Assembly: GCA_016200765.1 (NCBI GenBank)
Contig: JACQEC010000048.1
Span: 1-13,766, forward strand
Length of the DNA stretch: 13,766 nucleotides
Reading direction: 5' to 3'
DNA from: Chloroflexota bacterium
GTDB lineage: Bacteria > Chloroflexota > Anaerolineae > JACRMK01
The notes under the pieces are model-generated. The model was not told the DNA's origin, did no database searches, and saw only the letters and a program-made list of their open reading frames with translations. This document shows, one piece after another, positions 1 through 7,262 of this stretch (position 1 is its first letter; each line of letters begins with the position of its first letter). A program made the translations under genes and the position numbers.

Positions 1-414
1 CTGGAGAACTGGAGCAGCGCCGAGAAGGTGATCGGCCTGTGCTATTTTGGCCCCGCGCCGCGCTCGTTTATTCAGGTGGACGAGGTCGTGCAGGCCGTCC
101 GCGCCGCCACCGGTTGGGACTTCACGGCGGAGGAGTTACTGCGCGTCGGCGAGCGCGCTACCAATCTCGCGCACACCTTCAACATCCGCGAGGGCTTCTC
201 GCGCAAGGATGACACTCTGCCGGAGCGCCTGTTCGCGCCCCTGCAAAACGGCGCGCTGGCCGGCGTGGCGATCCCGCGCGACGACTTCGAGCGCGCTTTG
301 ACGGAGTTGTACCGGCTCAAGGGCTGGGACCCGCAGACCGGCGCGCCAACCCGCGAGCGACTGCGCGCGCTGGACATCGAGTGGGCCGCAGACCTGATGG
401 GGGCGGGCGTATGA
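1..414 (+). CDS. Aldehyde ferredoxin oxidoreductase (tungsten-type), C-terminal part
   Basis: The frame is open from the first base, so only about the last 137 residues of a roughly 600-residue enzyme are seen. The family oxidises aldehydes to carboxylates with ferredoxin as electron acceptor, using a tungsten- or molybdenum-bispterin centre and a [4Fe-4S] cluster. Visible is the C-terminal all-helical domain, with the family-typical stretch REGFSRKDDTLPERLF followed by LYRLKGWDPQTGAPTRERL. The cofactor-binding N-terminal domain and most Cys ligands lie outside the window, so substrate and metal cannot be judged. The stop codon overlaps the start of the next gene (ATGA), so the two are translationally coupled. 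The family assignment is strong; the exact paralogue is open. Confidence 0.88.
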   Translation: MENWSSAEKVIGLCYFGPAPRSFIQVDEVVQAVRAATGWDFTAEELLRVGERATNLAHTFNIREGFSRKDDTLPERLFAPLQNGALAGVAIPRDDFERALTELYRLKGWDPQTGAPTRERLRALDIEWAADLMGAGV

Positions 415-641
415 AGTTGTATCTGGGCGGCCATCTTGACTGGTACGCACCCGATCAGCGCGCGCGCCATGAGTTTTCGCTCACCGCGCCCACCGCCCTG
501 CTGGCTCTCGTGCAGACGTTGGGGATTCCCCCGGCGGAGATTGTCACCACGGCGGTGAACGGCACGCTGGTTGATCTGGAAGCAATCCACGTGTCCGACG
601 AGGACGTTGTGGAGTTATTTTCGGCGATTGGCGGCGGGTAA
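411..641 (+). CDS. MoaD/ThiS-like ubiquitin-fold sulfur carrier
   Basis: This 76-residue protein starts at the ATG in the ATGA overlap with the aldehyde oxidoreductase. An in-frame ATG 30 bases upstream exists but would overlap that gene more and has no better ribosome site. The length, the TLGIPPAEIVTTAVNGTLVDLE core and the C-terminal IGGG match the beta-grasp MoaD/ThiS family. In that family the terminal Gly-Gly is adenylylated and thiocarboxylated, to donate sulfur to molybdopterin or thiazole. Coupling to an aldehyde oxidoreductase suggests a dedicated sulfur carrier for its pterin cofactor; this is inferred from context. No MoeB/MoaE-type partner is visible here. Confidence 0.78.
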   Translation: MKLYLGGHLDWYAPDQRARHEFSLTAPTALLALVQTLGIPPAEIVTTAVNGTLVDLEAIHVSDEDVVELFSAIGGG

Positions 642-699
642 GGCACGCCCTCCAATACTCGTCTAATAACCTTCTTAGGCTTCTCCAACGCTCTGAACC

Positions 700-776
700 T
701 ATAATTGCCGTTGCGCGTGAGCGCGTTCTGCGTTGATGCAATTCGTGAGGCCGTCAAAACGCATTAACGCGCAACG
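700..776 (+). promoter_or_regulatory. Putative clpB promoter -10 with an inverted repeat in the leader
   Basis: A perfect TATAAT lies at 700-705, about 95 bases before the clpB start, with no clear -35 box at 17 bases. Directly after it, CGTTGCGCGT (709-718) is exactly complementary to ACGCGCAACG (767-776), giving a 10-bp GC-rich inverted repeat around a 48-base interior. The repeat would sit in the early transcript or act as an operator. It does not match the CIRCE element (TTAGCACTC-N9-GAGTGCTAA). Its role is unknown. Confidence 0.35.
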
Positions 777-799
777 CGCCAACAACCATGGGGATTGAT

Positions 800-2734
800 A
801 TGCGACTGGACAAGTTCACCCAAAAAGCCCAAGAGGCGGTCGCCGCGGCTCAGCAAGAGGCGCAGTCACGCAGTCACAGTCAGGTCGAGCCGGAGCACCT
901 TTTGCTGGCGCTCCTCCAGCAAAGCGATGGCGTGGTGCCGCAGATCGCCCAGCGCGTCGGTGTGCGCCCCGAGACTTTAATCGCGCAGGCCGAGCAGGCC
1001 CTGCGTGGCAAGCCCACCGCCTCCGGCCCTGCCGCACAAGTCAGCGCCTCGCGCGACCTGTTCGCCGCGCTGAACAAGGCGCAGGCCGAAGCCAGCGCCA
1101 TGCGCGATGAGTACGTCTCGACCGAGCACCTCTTGCTCGGACTGATGGATTCGAGCATCGGCCAGACGCTCACGCGGCAGGGTCTGACACGGGATGCGGC
1201 GTTGCAAGCCTTGCAAGCGATTCGCGGCAGTCAGCGCGTCACCTCGCAAAATCCGGAGACGACGTACGCGGCGCTCGAGAAATACGGGCGCGACCTGACC
1301 GATATGGCCCGCCGCAACCGGCTCGACCCGGTCATCGGGCGTGACGAGGAAATCCGCCGCGTGATTCAGGTGCTATCGCGCCGCACAAAGAACAACCCGG
1401 TGCTCATCGGCGAGCCGGGCGTTGGCAAGACGGCCATCGTCGAGGGTCTCGCCCAGCGCGTGGTGCGCGGCGACGTGCCGGAAGGACTGAAAGACAAGCG
1501 CATCGTCGCCCTCGATCTGGGCGCGCTCGTCGCCGGAGCAAAATATCGCGGCGAGTTTGAGGAGCGGCTCAAGGCGGTGCTGAAAGAGGTCACCGAAGCC
1601 GAGGGCAAGGTGGTCATGTTTATTGACGAACTCCACACGGTCGTCGGCGCGGGCGCGGCCGAGGGCGCGATGGATGCCAGCAACATGCTGAAGCCCATGC
1701 TCGCCCGCGGCGAACTGCACGCCATCGGCGCGACCACGTTGGATGAGTACCGCAAGCACATTGAGAAAGACGCCGCGCTTGAGCGCCGCTTCCAGCCGGT
1801 GATGGTCGGCCAGCCGACGGTCGAAGATACCATCTCGATCCTGCGTGGGCTGAAGGAGCGCTACGAAGTGCATCACGGTGTGCGCATCACCGATGGCGCG
1901 GTCATCGCCGCGGCGACACTGTCTGACCGCTACATCACCGACCGCTTCCTACCCGACAAGGCGATTGACCTGATTGACGAGGCGGCCTCGCGCCTGCGCA
2001 CCGAGATTGACTCCAAGCCCGCCGCGCTCGACGAGATTGACCGGCGCATCATGCAATTGGAGATTGAGCGTGAGGCGCTCAAGAAGGAGCGCGATGCCGC
2101 CTCCCAGTCGCGGCTGGCGCGGATCGAGAAAGACGTGGCCGACCTGCGCGAGGAATCCAACCACCTGCGCGGGCGCTGGGATCTGGAAAAGCAATCCATT
2201 CAGGCCATCCGCCAGACGAAAGAGAAGATCGAGCAGACCCGCGGCGAGGTTGAATCCGCCGAGCGCCGCGCCGACCTCGAAAAAGCGGCGCGTCTGCGCT
2301 ACGGCACCATGCGCGACCTGGAGCGTAACCTGCAGGAGCAGGAACGCCAGTTGAAAGACCTGCAGAAGAACGGCGCCCTGTTGAAAGAGGAAGTGGACGA
2401 TCAGGATGTGGCGGCGATTGTCTCCAAGTGGACCGGCGTGCCGGTGGCGAAGCTGATGGAGGGCGAGGTCGAGAAGCTGATCAAGATGGAAGAGCGCCTG
2501 CACCGGCGGGTGATCGGCCAGTCCGAAGCGATCAGCGCGGTGGCCAATGCGGTGCGGCGCTCCCGCGCCGGGTTGCAAGACCCGCAGAGGCCGCTGGGCT
2601 CGTTCATCTTCCTGGGCCCGACGGGTGTCGGCAAGACCGAGTTGGGGCGCGCGCTGGCCGAGTTCCTGTTCGACGACGAGGGCGCTCTGGTGCGGATTGA
2701 CATGAGCGAGTATCAGGAAAAGGCGGCCAGTTGA
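800..2734 (+). CDS. clpB: ATP-dependent chaperone ClpB, N-terminal fragment (frameshifted)
   Basis: ClpB is a hexameric AAA+ disaggregase that threads aggregated proteins through its pore together with DnaK. The start is placed at the ATG at 800 (MRLDKFTQKAQEAV, the usual ClpB N-terminus), 5 bases after GGGGA; an in-frame ATG at 788 has no ribosome site. Seen in order are the double Clp-N repeat (about 1-150), AAA-1 with Walker A GEPGVGKT (204-211) and Walker B FIDELHT, the long coiled-coil middle domain (about 390-515), and the start of AAA-2 with Walker A GPTGVGKT (606-613). After RIDMSEYQEK the frame runs into AAS and a TGA stop. The natural continuation GGQLTEAV lies in another frame from 2722. 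Comparison with the family shows that about 18 residues, including the AAA-2 pore loop GYVGY, are missing here, consistent with a 55-base deletion. Upstream of the break the protein looks fully conserved. Confidence 0.93.
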   Translation: MRLDKFTQKAQEAVAAAQQEAQSRSHSQVEPEHLLLALLQQSDGVVPQIAQRVGVRPETLIAQAEQALRGKPTASGPAAQVSASRDLFAALNKAQAEASAMRDEYVSTEHLLLGLMDSSIGQTLTRQGLTRDAALQALQAIRGSQRVTSQNPETTYAALEKYGRDLTDMARRNRLDPVIGRDEEIRRVIQVLSRRTKNNPVLIGEPGVGKTAIVEGLAQRVVRGDVPEGLKDKRIVALDLGALVAGAKYRGEFEERLKAVLKEVTEAEGKVVMFIDELHTVVGAGAAEGAMDASNMLKPMLARGELHAIGATTLDEYRKHIEKDAALERRFQPVMVGQPTVEDTISILRGLKERYEVHHGVRITDGAVIAAATLSDRYITDRFLPDKAIDLIDEAASRLRTEIDSKPAALDEIDRRIMQLEIEREALKKERDAASQSRLARIEKDVADLREESNHLRGRWDLEKQSIQAIRQTKEKIEQTRGEVESAERRADLEKAARLRYGTMRDLERNLQEQERQLKDLQKNGALLKEEVDDQDVAAIVSKWTGVPVAKLMEGEVEKLIKMEERLHRRVIGQSEAISAVANAVRRSRAGLQDPQRPLGSFIFLGPTGVGKTELGRALAEFLFDDEGALVRIDMSEYQEKAAS

Positions 2735-3342
2735 CCGAAGCCGTGCGCCGCCGTCCCTATTCCGTTGTGCTGTTTGACGAAATCGAGAAGGCGCACCCCG
2801 AAGTGTTCAACGTCTTGCTGCAGGTGCTCGACGATGGCCGGCTCACCGACGGTCAGGGCCGCACGGTCAACTTCAAAAACACCATCGTCATTATGACCAG
2901 CAATATTGGCTCGCAATACATCCGCGAATTGGGCGGGCGCGACGACGAGGAGATGCGGCGGCGTGTGCTGGAGGCGATGAACCAGCATTTTCGCCCGGAG
3001 TTTTTGAACCGCGTAGATGAGGTTGTCATCTTCCATTCGCTGGACAAACAGCAGTTGATGGAAATTGTAGCGATCCAATTGCGGCGGCTAGAGGCGCTGC
3101 TGGCCGACCGCCACATCACGTTGGAGGTCACTGCGGAGGCGAAGGCGTGGCTGGCCGACGCCGGTTATGACCCGGTCTATGGTGCGCGGCCGCTCAAGCG
3201 GGCGATCCAGCGGCACCTGCAAGACCCACTCGCGCTCCGACTTCTGAACGGCGAGTTTAGCGACGGCGACACGATTGTCGCCGATGCCGATGGCGGCCGG
3301 TTGAGCTTCTTCAAAGGGGTGCCGATGCGGCAAGCCAGCTAG
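2731..3342 (+). CDS. clpB: ClpB, C-terminal fragment (second half of the frameshifted gene)
   Basis: This is the rest of AAA-2 of the same clpB gene in a different frame. Homologous coding actually resumes at 2722 (GGQLTEAVRRRPYSVVLFDE); 2731 is only the first TTG after the break and is not a convincing start. Walker B VVLFDEIEKAHPEVF, sensor 1 IIMTSNIGS-like IVIMTSNIGS, the FLNRVDE segment and the C-terminal GARPLKRAIQ sensor-2 motif are all intact, so the fragment shows no further decay. Joined with the upstream part it makes about 848 residues, close to a normal ClpB of about 865 once the missing residues are added. As drawn, the fragment cannot assemble a functional disaggregase. It ends 30 bases before the convergent response-regulator gene. 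Confidence 0.9.
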   Translation: MTEAVRRRPYSVVLFDEIEKAHPEVFNVLLQVLDDGRLTDGQGRTVNFKNTIVIMTSNIGSQYIRELGGRDDEEMRRRVLEAMNQHFRPEFLNRVDEVVIFHSLDKQQLMEIVAIQLRRLEALLADRHITLEVTAEAKAWLADAGYDPVYGARPLKRAIQRHLQDPLALRLLNGEFSDGDTIVADADGGRLSFFKGVPMRQAS

Positions 3343-3372
3343 TCTTTGGGGGTCGCGAGGTGCGCCTCCCCA

Positions 3373-4023
3373 TCATGTGTTCCGCAGCAGCCCGCTCTGA
3401 ATCGCGTACGCGACCGCTTGCGCGCGGTTATGAAGATGGAGCTTCTGCGAGATATTCTTCAGATGGTATTTGACGGTGTTCGGGCTCAGGTTCATCTGTT
3501 CGGCGACCTCGCGATTGGTCAGCCCCGACGCCACCAGCCGGAGCACCGCGACTTCACGCTCGCTCAATGGCTCGCGGCTGTCTGGGCTTTTCGCCTGGCG
3601 CATAGTGCGCGCGAACTCGCCGAGTATCTTGCCGGCGAGCTGTCTTGAGATTGGCGCATCGCCCTGCGCCACACCATCTAATAACTCAAAAAACGCCTGC
3701 GTATCAGTGTTCTTCAGCAGGTAGCCCTGCGCGCCGCTTTTGATCGCCTCAAACACGTTCTCGTCGTCGTCCGAGACGGTCAGGATGACCACGCACGCCT
3801 GAGGCATCTCGGCGGTGATGACCCGCGTAGCCGCCAGCCCGTCCATCCGCGGCATGTTCAAATCCATCAAGATAATGTCGGGCTGTAGGCTTCGCGCCAG
3901 CTCCAGCGCCTCATACCCGTCATGGCCCTCGCCCACCACGTCATAGCCGCGGGCGCGCAGCAACGACCCGACGCCATCACGGAACAATGGGTGGTCATCC
4001 ACGAGAAGAATACGCTTAGTCAC
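3373..4023 (-). CDS. NarL/FixJ-family response regulator (receiver + LuxR HTH)
   Basis: A 216-residue two-domain regulator. The receiver domain (about 4-120) shows the acidic pair D9/D10, the phospho-acceptor D54 in LMDLNMPRMDG, T82 and K104. A LuxR-type helix-turn-helix follows at about 152-216 (LSEREVAVLRLVASGLTNREVA, then NTVKYHLKNISQKL). The start is GTG at 4023, and its GTGA overlaps the stop of the upstream kinase gene by 4 bases, so the two are translationally coupled. It is therefore the cognate partner of that kinase and is likely phosphorylated at D54 to bind DNA as a dimer. Target genes are unknown. The nearby cupredoxin gene is a candidate by position only. Confidence 0.94.
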   Translation of the reverse strand: MTKRILLVDDHPLFRDGVGSLLRARGYDVVGEGHDGYEALELARSLQPDIILMDLNMPRMDGLAATRVITAEMPQACVVILTVSDDDENVFEAIKSGAQGYLLKNTDTQAFFELLDGVAQGDAPISRQLAGKILGEFARTMRQAKSPDSREPLSEREVAVLRLVASGLTNREVAEQMNLSPNTVKYHLKNISQKLHLHNRAQAVAYAIQSGLLRNT

Positions 4024-5357
4024 GGTGTTTGCGATTCGCCCGGTACCAGCGGGGCCTGAATGGTGACGGTCGTCCCCTGGCCGTGAGCCGATTCGAGGCG
4101 AAGCGTGCCGCCAATGGATTCGACGCGCTCGCGCATGGACTGTAGGCCAAAGTGGGGCAAGGCGCTTTCCTCTATCCGTGCGGTATCAAACCCTTGACCG
4201 TCGTCATGGACGGTGATTCGGATTGAGCCGCTGACACTGCTTAAGGTCACCTGCGCGCCTCGCGCATGGGCGTGCTTGCGGACGTTGCTCAACGCCTCTT
4301 GAACCACCCGCAGCAGCTGCACCTCGGCCTGGGAGCCCAGTGGCAAGCCGTCAAACTGGCTGGCATCTACCGTGATCGCCACCCCGCTCAACTGGCTCAA
4401 GTGCCGCGTATAGTTCACCAGCGCAGCGGCCAAATCGTGATCGGGCGCGGTCTCTGTGCGAAGCCCAATCAGCAATTCGCGGGCATCGGCGTACAGGGCT
4501 TGAGCGTGCGCCGAAAGTTGCGCCAGTTCGGCCTGCGCCTCCGCGGGTCGTCCTTGCGCGATCAACTCGCGGGCTGTAGCCGATTTAAGGTTGACAAACC
4601 CCAGGTCTTGCGAGAACGTGTCGTGAATCTCACGCGCCAGCCGCTGTCGCTCTGCCGTCGTTGCGGTGCTACCCGCCTGCTCAAGCCGGCGGCCCTGCTC
4701 GACCGCCACAGCCGCCTGCATGGCAACCTGTTCCAGCAGCGCGCGCTCATACTCGGAAAAATCTTTCGCGGTCTGGTTGGCGACGCACAGACAGCCCACC
4801 ACACGACCATCGCGTGCTATCGGCAGTCTGAAATGGGATTGGCTATACGGGCATCGGATCACCGAACACTTGATGCGGCCTGGGCTATCAGGTGGCGTCA
4901 GCCGCCGCAGGCTCACGTCAAAGGCATCGCTTTCGCCGCTTGTCCCCCCCACCCTCCACTGTCGCCGCTGTGCGTCCCAGAGGCAGAACGCCGAAACCTC
5001 GGCGCCGGTCATCTGGCGCGCGCTGTCCACAACCGCCCGTGCTAGATGCGGCAGGTCCGGCGCGGCGGAGGTTTCCAGCACGGCGTTCAGCAGGTGTTCC
5101 GCATCCACAGCCCGCGTGTCGGCCTGAGCGAGTGACGCGCGCAATGCGCGCAACTGCCGCTGAAGACCACCTTCGCGTTGGTGTGTGCGGCGTATGAGAA
5201 TGGCTGTGTAGGCCAGCGCACTAAGCCAGACAAGCGCCAATAGGTCAGCGCCACCCGCAGGCAAAGCCTCCGAGGGCATCAGGAGCCACAGCCACGCGCC
5301 CACCAACCCGCATAACACGAACAGCGCGGCCAGCGCGCCCCACTCCAAACGGGTCAC
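4020..5357 (-). CDS. Membrane sensor histidine kinase with GAF domain (NarX/LiaS-like, HisKA_3)
   Basis: A 445-residue kinase starting at GTG, preceded by GGAAAGG 9 bases upstream. Two N-terminal membrane helices (about 6-27 and 36-56) are joined by a very short loop, so there is essentially no extracytoplasmic sensor. A short coiled coil follows, then a GAF domain (about 98-222) that should hold the input. The HisKA_3 dimerisation segment is RLAREIHDTFSQDLG, with the phospho-acceptor H245. The HATPase_c domain shows the N-box ALSNVRKHAHA (N358), the G-box DDGQGFD (385-391) and HFGLQSMRERVESIGG. The GAF domain has five cysteines (C125, C164, C169, C189, C191), more than usual, which could bind a metal cluster or sense redox; this is only a possibility. 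It transfers phosphate to the overlapping downstream regulator. Confidence 0.93.
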   Translation of the reverse strand: MTRLEWGALAALFVLCGLVGAWLWLLMPSEALPAGGADLLALVWLSALAYTAILIRRTHQREGGLQRQLRALRASLAQADTRAVDAEHLLNAVLETSAAPDLPHLARAVVDSARQMTGAEVSAFCLWDAQRRQWRVGGTSGESDAFDVSLRRLTPPDSPGRIKCSVIRCPYSQSHFRLPIARDGRVVGCLCVANQTAKDFSEYERALLEQVAMQAAVAVEQGRRLEQAGSTATTAERQRLAREIHDTFSQDLGFVNLKSATARELIAQGRPAEAQAELAQLSAHAQALYADARELLIGLRTETAPDHDLAAALVNYTRHLSQLSGVAITVDASQFDGLPLGSQAEVQLLRVVQEALSNVRKHAHARGAQVTLSSVSGSIRITVHDDGQGFDTARIEESALPHFGLQSMRERVESIGGTLRLESAHGQGTTVTIQAPLVPGESQTP

Positions 5358-5826
5358 GACAGACTACCTTTCCGTGCAGGACTGCCTACCCTGCCAGCTT
5401 CATTCTACCATCAGGCTATGGCGCACAGATGTGACAATTGCCCCTGATAATACATGACAAATGTAACCTGTTGTTCCGCAAGGGCGCCGCTCGTAAAATC
5501 GAACGAAGTTTACCCCAAAGGGTAGGGACAAAACGCGAGATTTGGAGTATCGTGAAATTGACCCCGAGTAATGCAGAGGTATCGAACCTGGGGAAGACAA
5601 CCTGAGCGATGCGGCAAGTGGTGAGCGGGGAATATCACCTAGACGTCAGTGATTGAAACCGCTGTGAGGCCTCAAGCCTCACCACTGGAATACTCAAAAG
5701 CTCCCCTCCCGTAACTAGCAAGCTGCGAGTAGCCAGTGAGCCAATAACGCATCCGTTGAGTGCGGACGGCAACTCAGCGGGTTATTCCGAAACAGGCAGA
5801 TCACCAAAGATTATGAGCAAGACCCT
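5358..5826. other. Gene-poor block with nested inverted repeats; possible structured RNA or mobile-element remnant
   Basis: No convincing protein is encoded in these 469 bases. The left 110 bases hold the presumed promoter of the kinase gene. From 5590 on there are several complementary stretches: GGTGA 5620-5624 with TCACC 5635-5639; CAGTG 5647-5651 with CACTG 5683-5687, enclosing GTGAGGC 5664-5670 with GCCTCAC 5676-5682; and AATAAC 5743-5748 with GTTATT 5781-5786, enclosing CCGTTGAGT 5753-5761 with ACTCAGCGG 5772-5780. AGTGGTGAG 5617-5625 is also fully complementary to CTCACCACT 5678-5686, which competes with the first helices. This looks like a folded RNA, for example a riboswitch-like leader or a piece of a group II intron, but I recognise no known class. 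Confidence 0.4.
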
Positions 5827-6117
5827 GTGATGGGACTGCTGTCCACTACCGGCGCCTACGCGCTCGCGTGGCTGGTGAGCGCCGGACTCGTGAGCGCATT
5901 TCCGCGCGGCGGCTTGTGGCCTCCGCGCTCCCTCCTCAGCCGCACCCTGAACGCTTGGCTCGTCGCCGCGCCGCTGGCGGTGTTACTGCGCGCCTTTATT
6001 CTGGGCCGCGCGGTCATCCCCACGGCCTTCCTCGCGGTGACGCTGGTTCTTGGCGGCGCATGCCTGCTCGGCTGGCGGCTCGTCTTTGCGCTCGTCTGGT
6101 CGCGCCTGACCCGATAG
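5827..6117 (+). CDS. Small membrane protein, DUF3054-like, probably N-terminally truncated
   Basis: About 96 residues with three hydrophobic segments (about 9-26, 43-59 and 65-90). The second half, AWLVAAPLAVLLRAFILGRA through FLAVTLVLGGACLLGWR, resembles the conserved end of DUF3054, a small multi-helix membrane family of unknown function. DUF3054 proteins usually have a further N-terminal helix that is not encoded here; upstream, the frame is open only back to 5740 and carries non-hydrophobic sequence. Starts are GTG 5827 or ATG 5830, neither with a clear ribosome site. The gene may have lost its 5' end to whatever lies in the structured block upstream. The family call is from memory of the motif and moderate. 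Confidence 0.55.
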   Translation: MMGLLSTTGAYALAWLVSAGLVSAFPRGGLWPPRSLLSRTLNAWLVAAPLAVLLRAFILGRAVIPTAFLAVTLVLGGACLLGWRLVFALVWSRLTR

Positions 6118-6154
6118 GGTACAATAGTCCCACCCGTTTGGGGACAAACCGCTC

Positions 6155-6182
6155 TACACAATCGGGTAGGAACGCTTATACT
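6155..6182 (+). promoter_or_regulatory. Putative promoter of the cupredoxin gene
   Basis: TACACA (6155-6160) and TATACT (6177-6182) are separated by 16 bases and lie about 30 bases before the ATG of the copper protein. A strong purine-rich ribosome site, AGGGGGAGA (6202-6210), follows. The boxes match sigma-70 consensus at 4 and 5 of 6 positions. A second -10-like TACAAT at 6120-6125 has no good -35 partner. Confidence 0.4.
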
Positions 6183-6212
6183 GTTTGCAATATCCTATGA
6201 CAGGGGGAGAAT

Positions 6213-7262
6213 ATGTCTGATATGAAGAGTGTTGCCACCGCCGCGGTGGTGGTGGCGATCCTGCTGTTCTTAACGGTTATGGCCTCGCCGCGCGCCAGTG
6301 TGACTCCGGCGGCCGCCCAGGCGGGCGGAGCCGTCAGCGCACCGGTCTCTGCGCCCGCGGCCAAGTCCGTGCCGGCCGCCACACCCAGCGCGCCGCATCA
6401 TGTGATGTCGCCTGCGCTGGCGCCGGCTAGCAGTGAGAAGACGAAGAAGATCACGATTGAGATCAAAGACGCGCGAATCGAGATCGCGCCCGGCGTTGTC
6501 GCGGATATGTGGACCTACGACGGTCAGGTGCCCGGCACCGCGCTTCACGTGCGGCAGGGAGACACGGTTGAATTCACGCTCGTCAATCACGGCAACACCA
6601 GCCACTCGATTGATTTCCACGCCGCGCAGACCCCGTGGAACATCAACTACCGCTCGATTAACGCCGGTGAGACTCTACAGTTCACGTGGGTGGCTAGCTA
6701 CCCCGGCGTGTTCATGTACCACTGCGGCACGGCGCCGGTTTTGCAGCACCTCGCCTCCGGCATGTACGGCGCGATTGTGGTTGACCCGGCTGAAGGGATG
6801 CCCAAGGCCGACCACGAGTACGTGCTGGTGCAAAGCGAGTTCTACGTCAATAAGGACGACAAGGGGCTATTTCAGACCGACTATGTGAAGGCGACCAAGG
6901 GCGACCCCGATTACGTGGTCTTCAACGGCTTCGCCAACCAGTACGCGAGCGAGCCACTGGCGGCCAACCCCGGCGAGCGCATCCGCCTGTACGTCATGAA
7001 CGCCGGCCCGACCACCACCTCCGCGTTCCATGTCATCGGCGCGATCTTCGACAAAGTCTATCCGGGCAACAACCCGAAGAACGCCATCAGCGGCGAGCAG
7101 ACGTATAACATTCCCCCCGGTGGCGGCGCGACGTTTGACCTGATTATCCCGGAGAAAGGGCTATATCCATTCGTGACCCACTCCTTCGCCTCAACGGGCA
7201 AAGGGGCGCTCGGTCTCATTAACGTCGGCAATGTGCCCGTGCCCGGCGCGGCCAGTCACTAA
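6213..7262 (+). CDS. Two-domain multicopper oxidase, copper nitrite reductase (NirK)-like, membrane-tethered
   Basis: A 349-residue exported protein. A single N-terminal hydrophobic segment (about 7-23) is followed by an Ala/Pro-rich linker (about 27-72), so it is anchored on, or cleaved and released at, the outer face. Two cupredoxin domains follow (about 78-195 and 200-340). Domain 1 has type-1 copper ligands H131, C171, H179 and M184, plus the type-2 ligands H136 and H170. D134 in HSIDFH and H273 in FHVIG sit where NirK has its catalytic Asp and His. H323 in FVTHSF is placed like the third type-2 ligand, given by the neighbouring subunit in NirK trimers. The set therefore looks complete for nitrite reduction to NO, although many relatives are only annotated as multicopper oxidases. 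A strong ribosome site (GGGGGAGA) precedes the ATG. Its stop overlaps that of the convergent glycosyltransferase remnant. Confidence 0.85.
   Translation: MSDMKSVATAAVVVAILLFLTVMASPRASVTPAAAQAGGAVSAPVSAPAAKSVPAATPSAPHHVMSPALAPASSEKTKKITIEIKDARIEIAPGVVADMWTYDGQVPGTALHVRQGDTVEFTLVNHGNTSHSIDFHAAQTPWNINYRSINAGETLQFTWVASYPGVFMYHCGTAPVLQHLASGMYGAIVVDPAEGMPKADHEYVLVQSEFYVNKDDKGLFQTDYVKATKGDPDYVVFNGFANQYASEPLAANPGERIRLYVMNAGPTTTSAFHVIGAIFDKVYPGNNPKNAISGEQTYNIPPGGGATFDLIIPEKGLYPFVTHSFASTGKGALGLINVGNVPVPGAASH

Noticed and set aside
72..590. Long open frame on the minus strand across the aldehyde oxidoreductase and MoaD-like genes
   Set aside because: It is a shadow of two recognised genes, with low-complexity Arg/Ser-rich translation and no family features.
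1949..2578. 209-residue minus-strand frame opposite clpB
   Set aside because: Antisense to the conserved coiled-coil and AAA-2 coding sequence. Its composition reflects the GC bias of the opposite strand.
3347..3372. TGGGG/CCCCA inverted repeat between clpB and the response regulator as a bidirectional terminator
   Set aside because: Short stem, large interior and no T-run on either strand.
4266..5045. 259-residue plus-strand frame opposite the histidine kinase
   Set aside because: The kinase frame carries all catalytic motifs. The opposite frame shows none and no ribosome site.
5588..5790. tmRNA, RNase P RNA or cobalamin riboswitch
   Set aside because: The conserved cores of these RNAs that I would recognise are not present.
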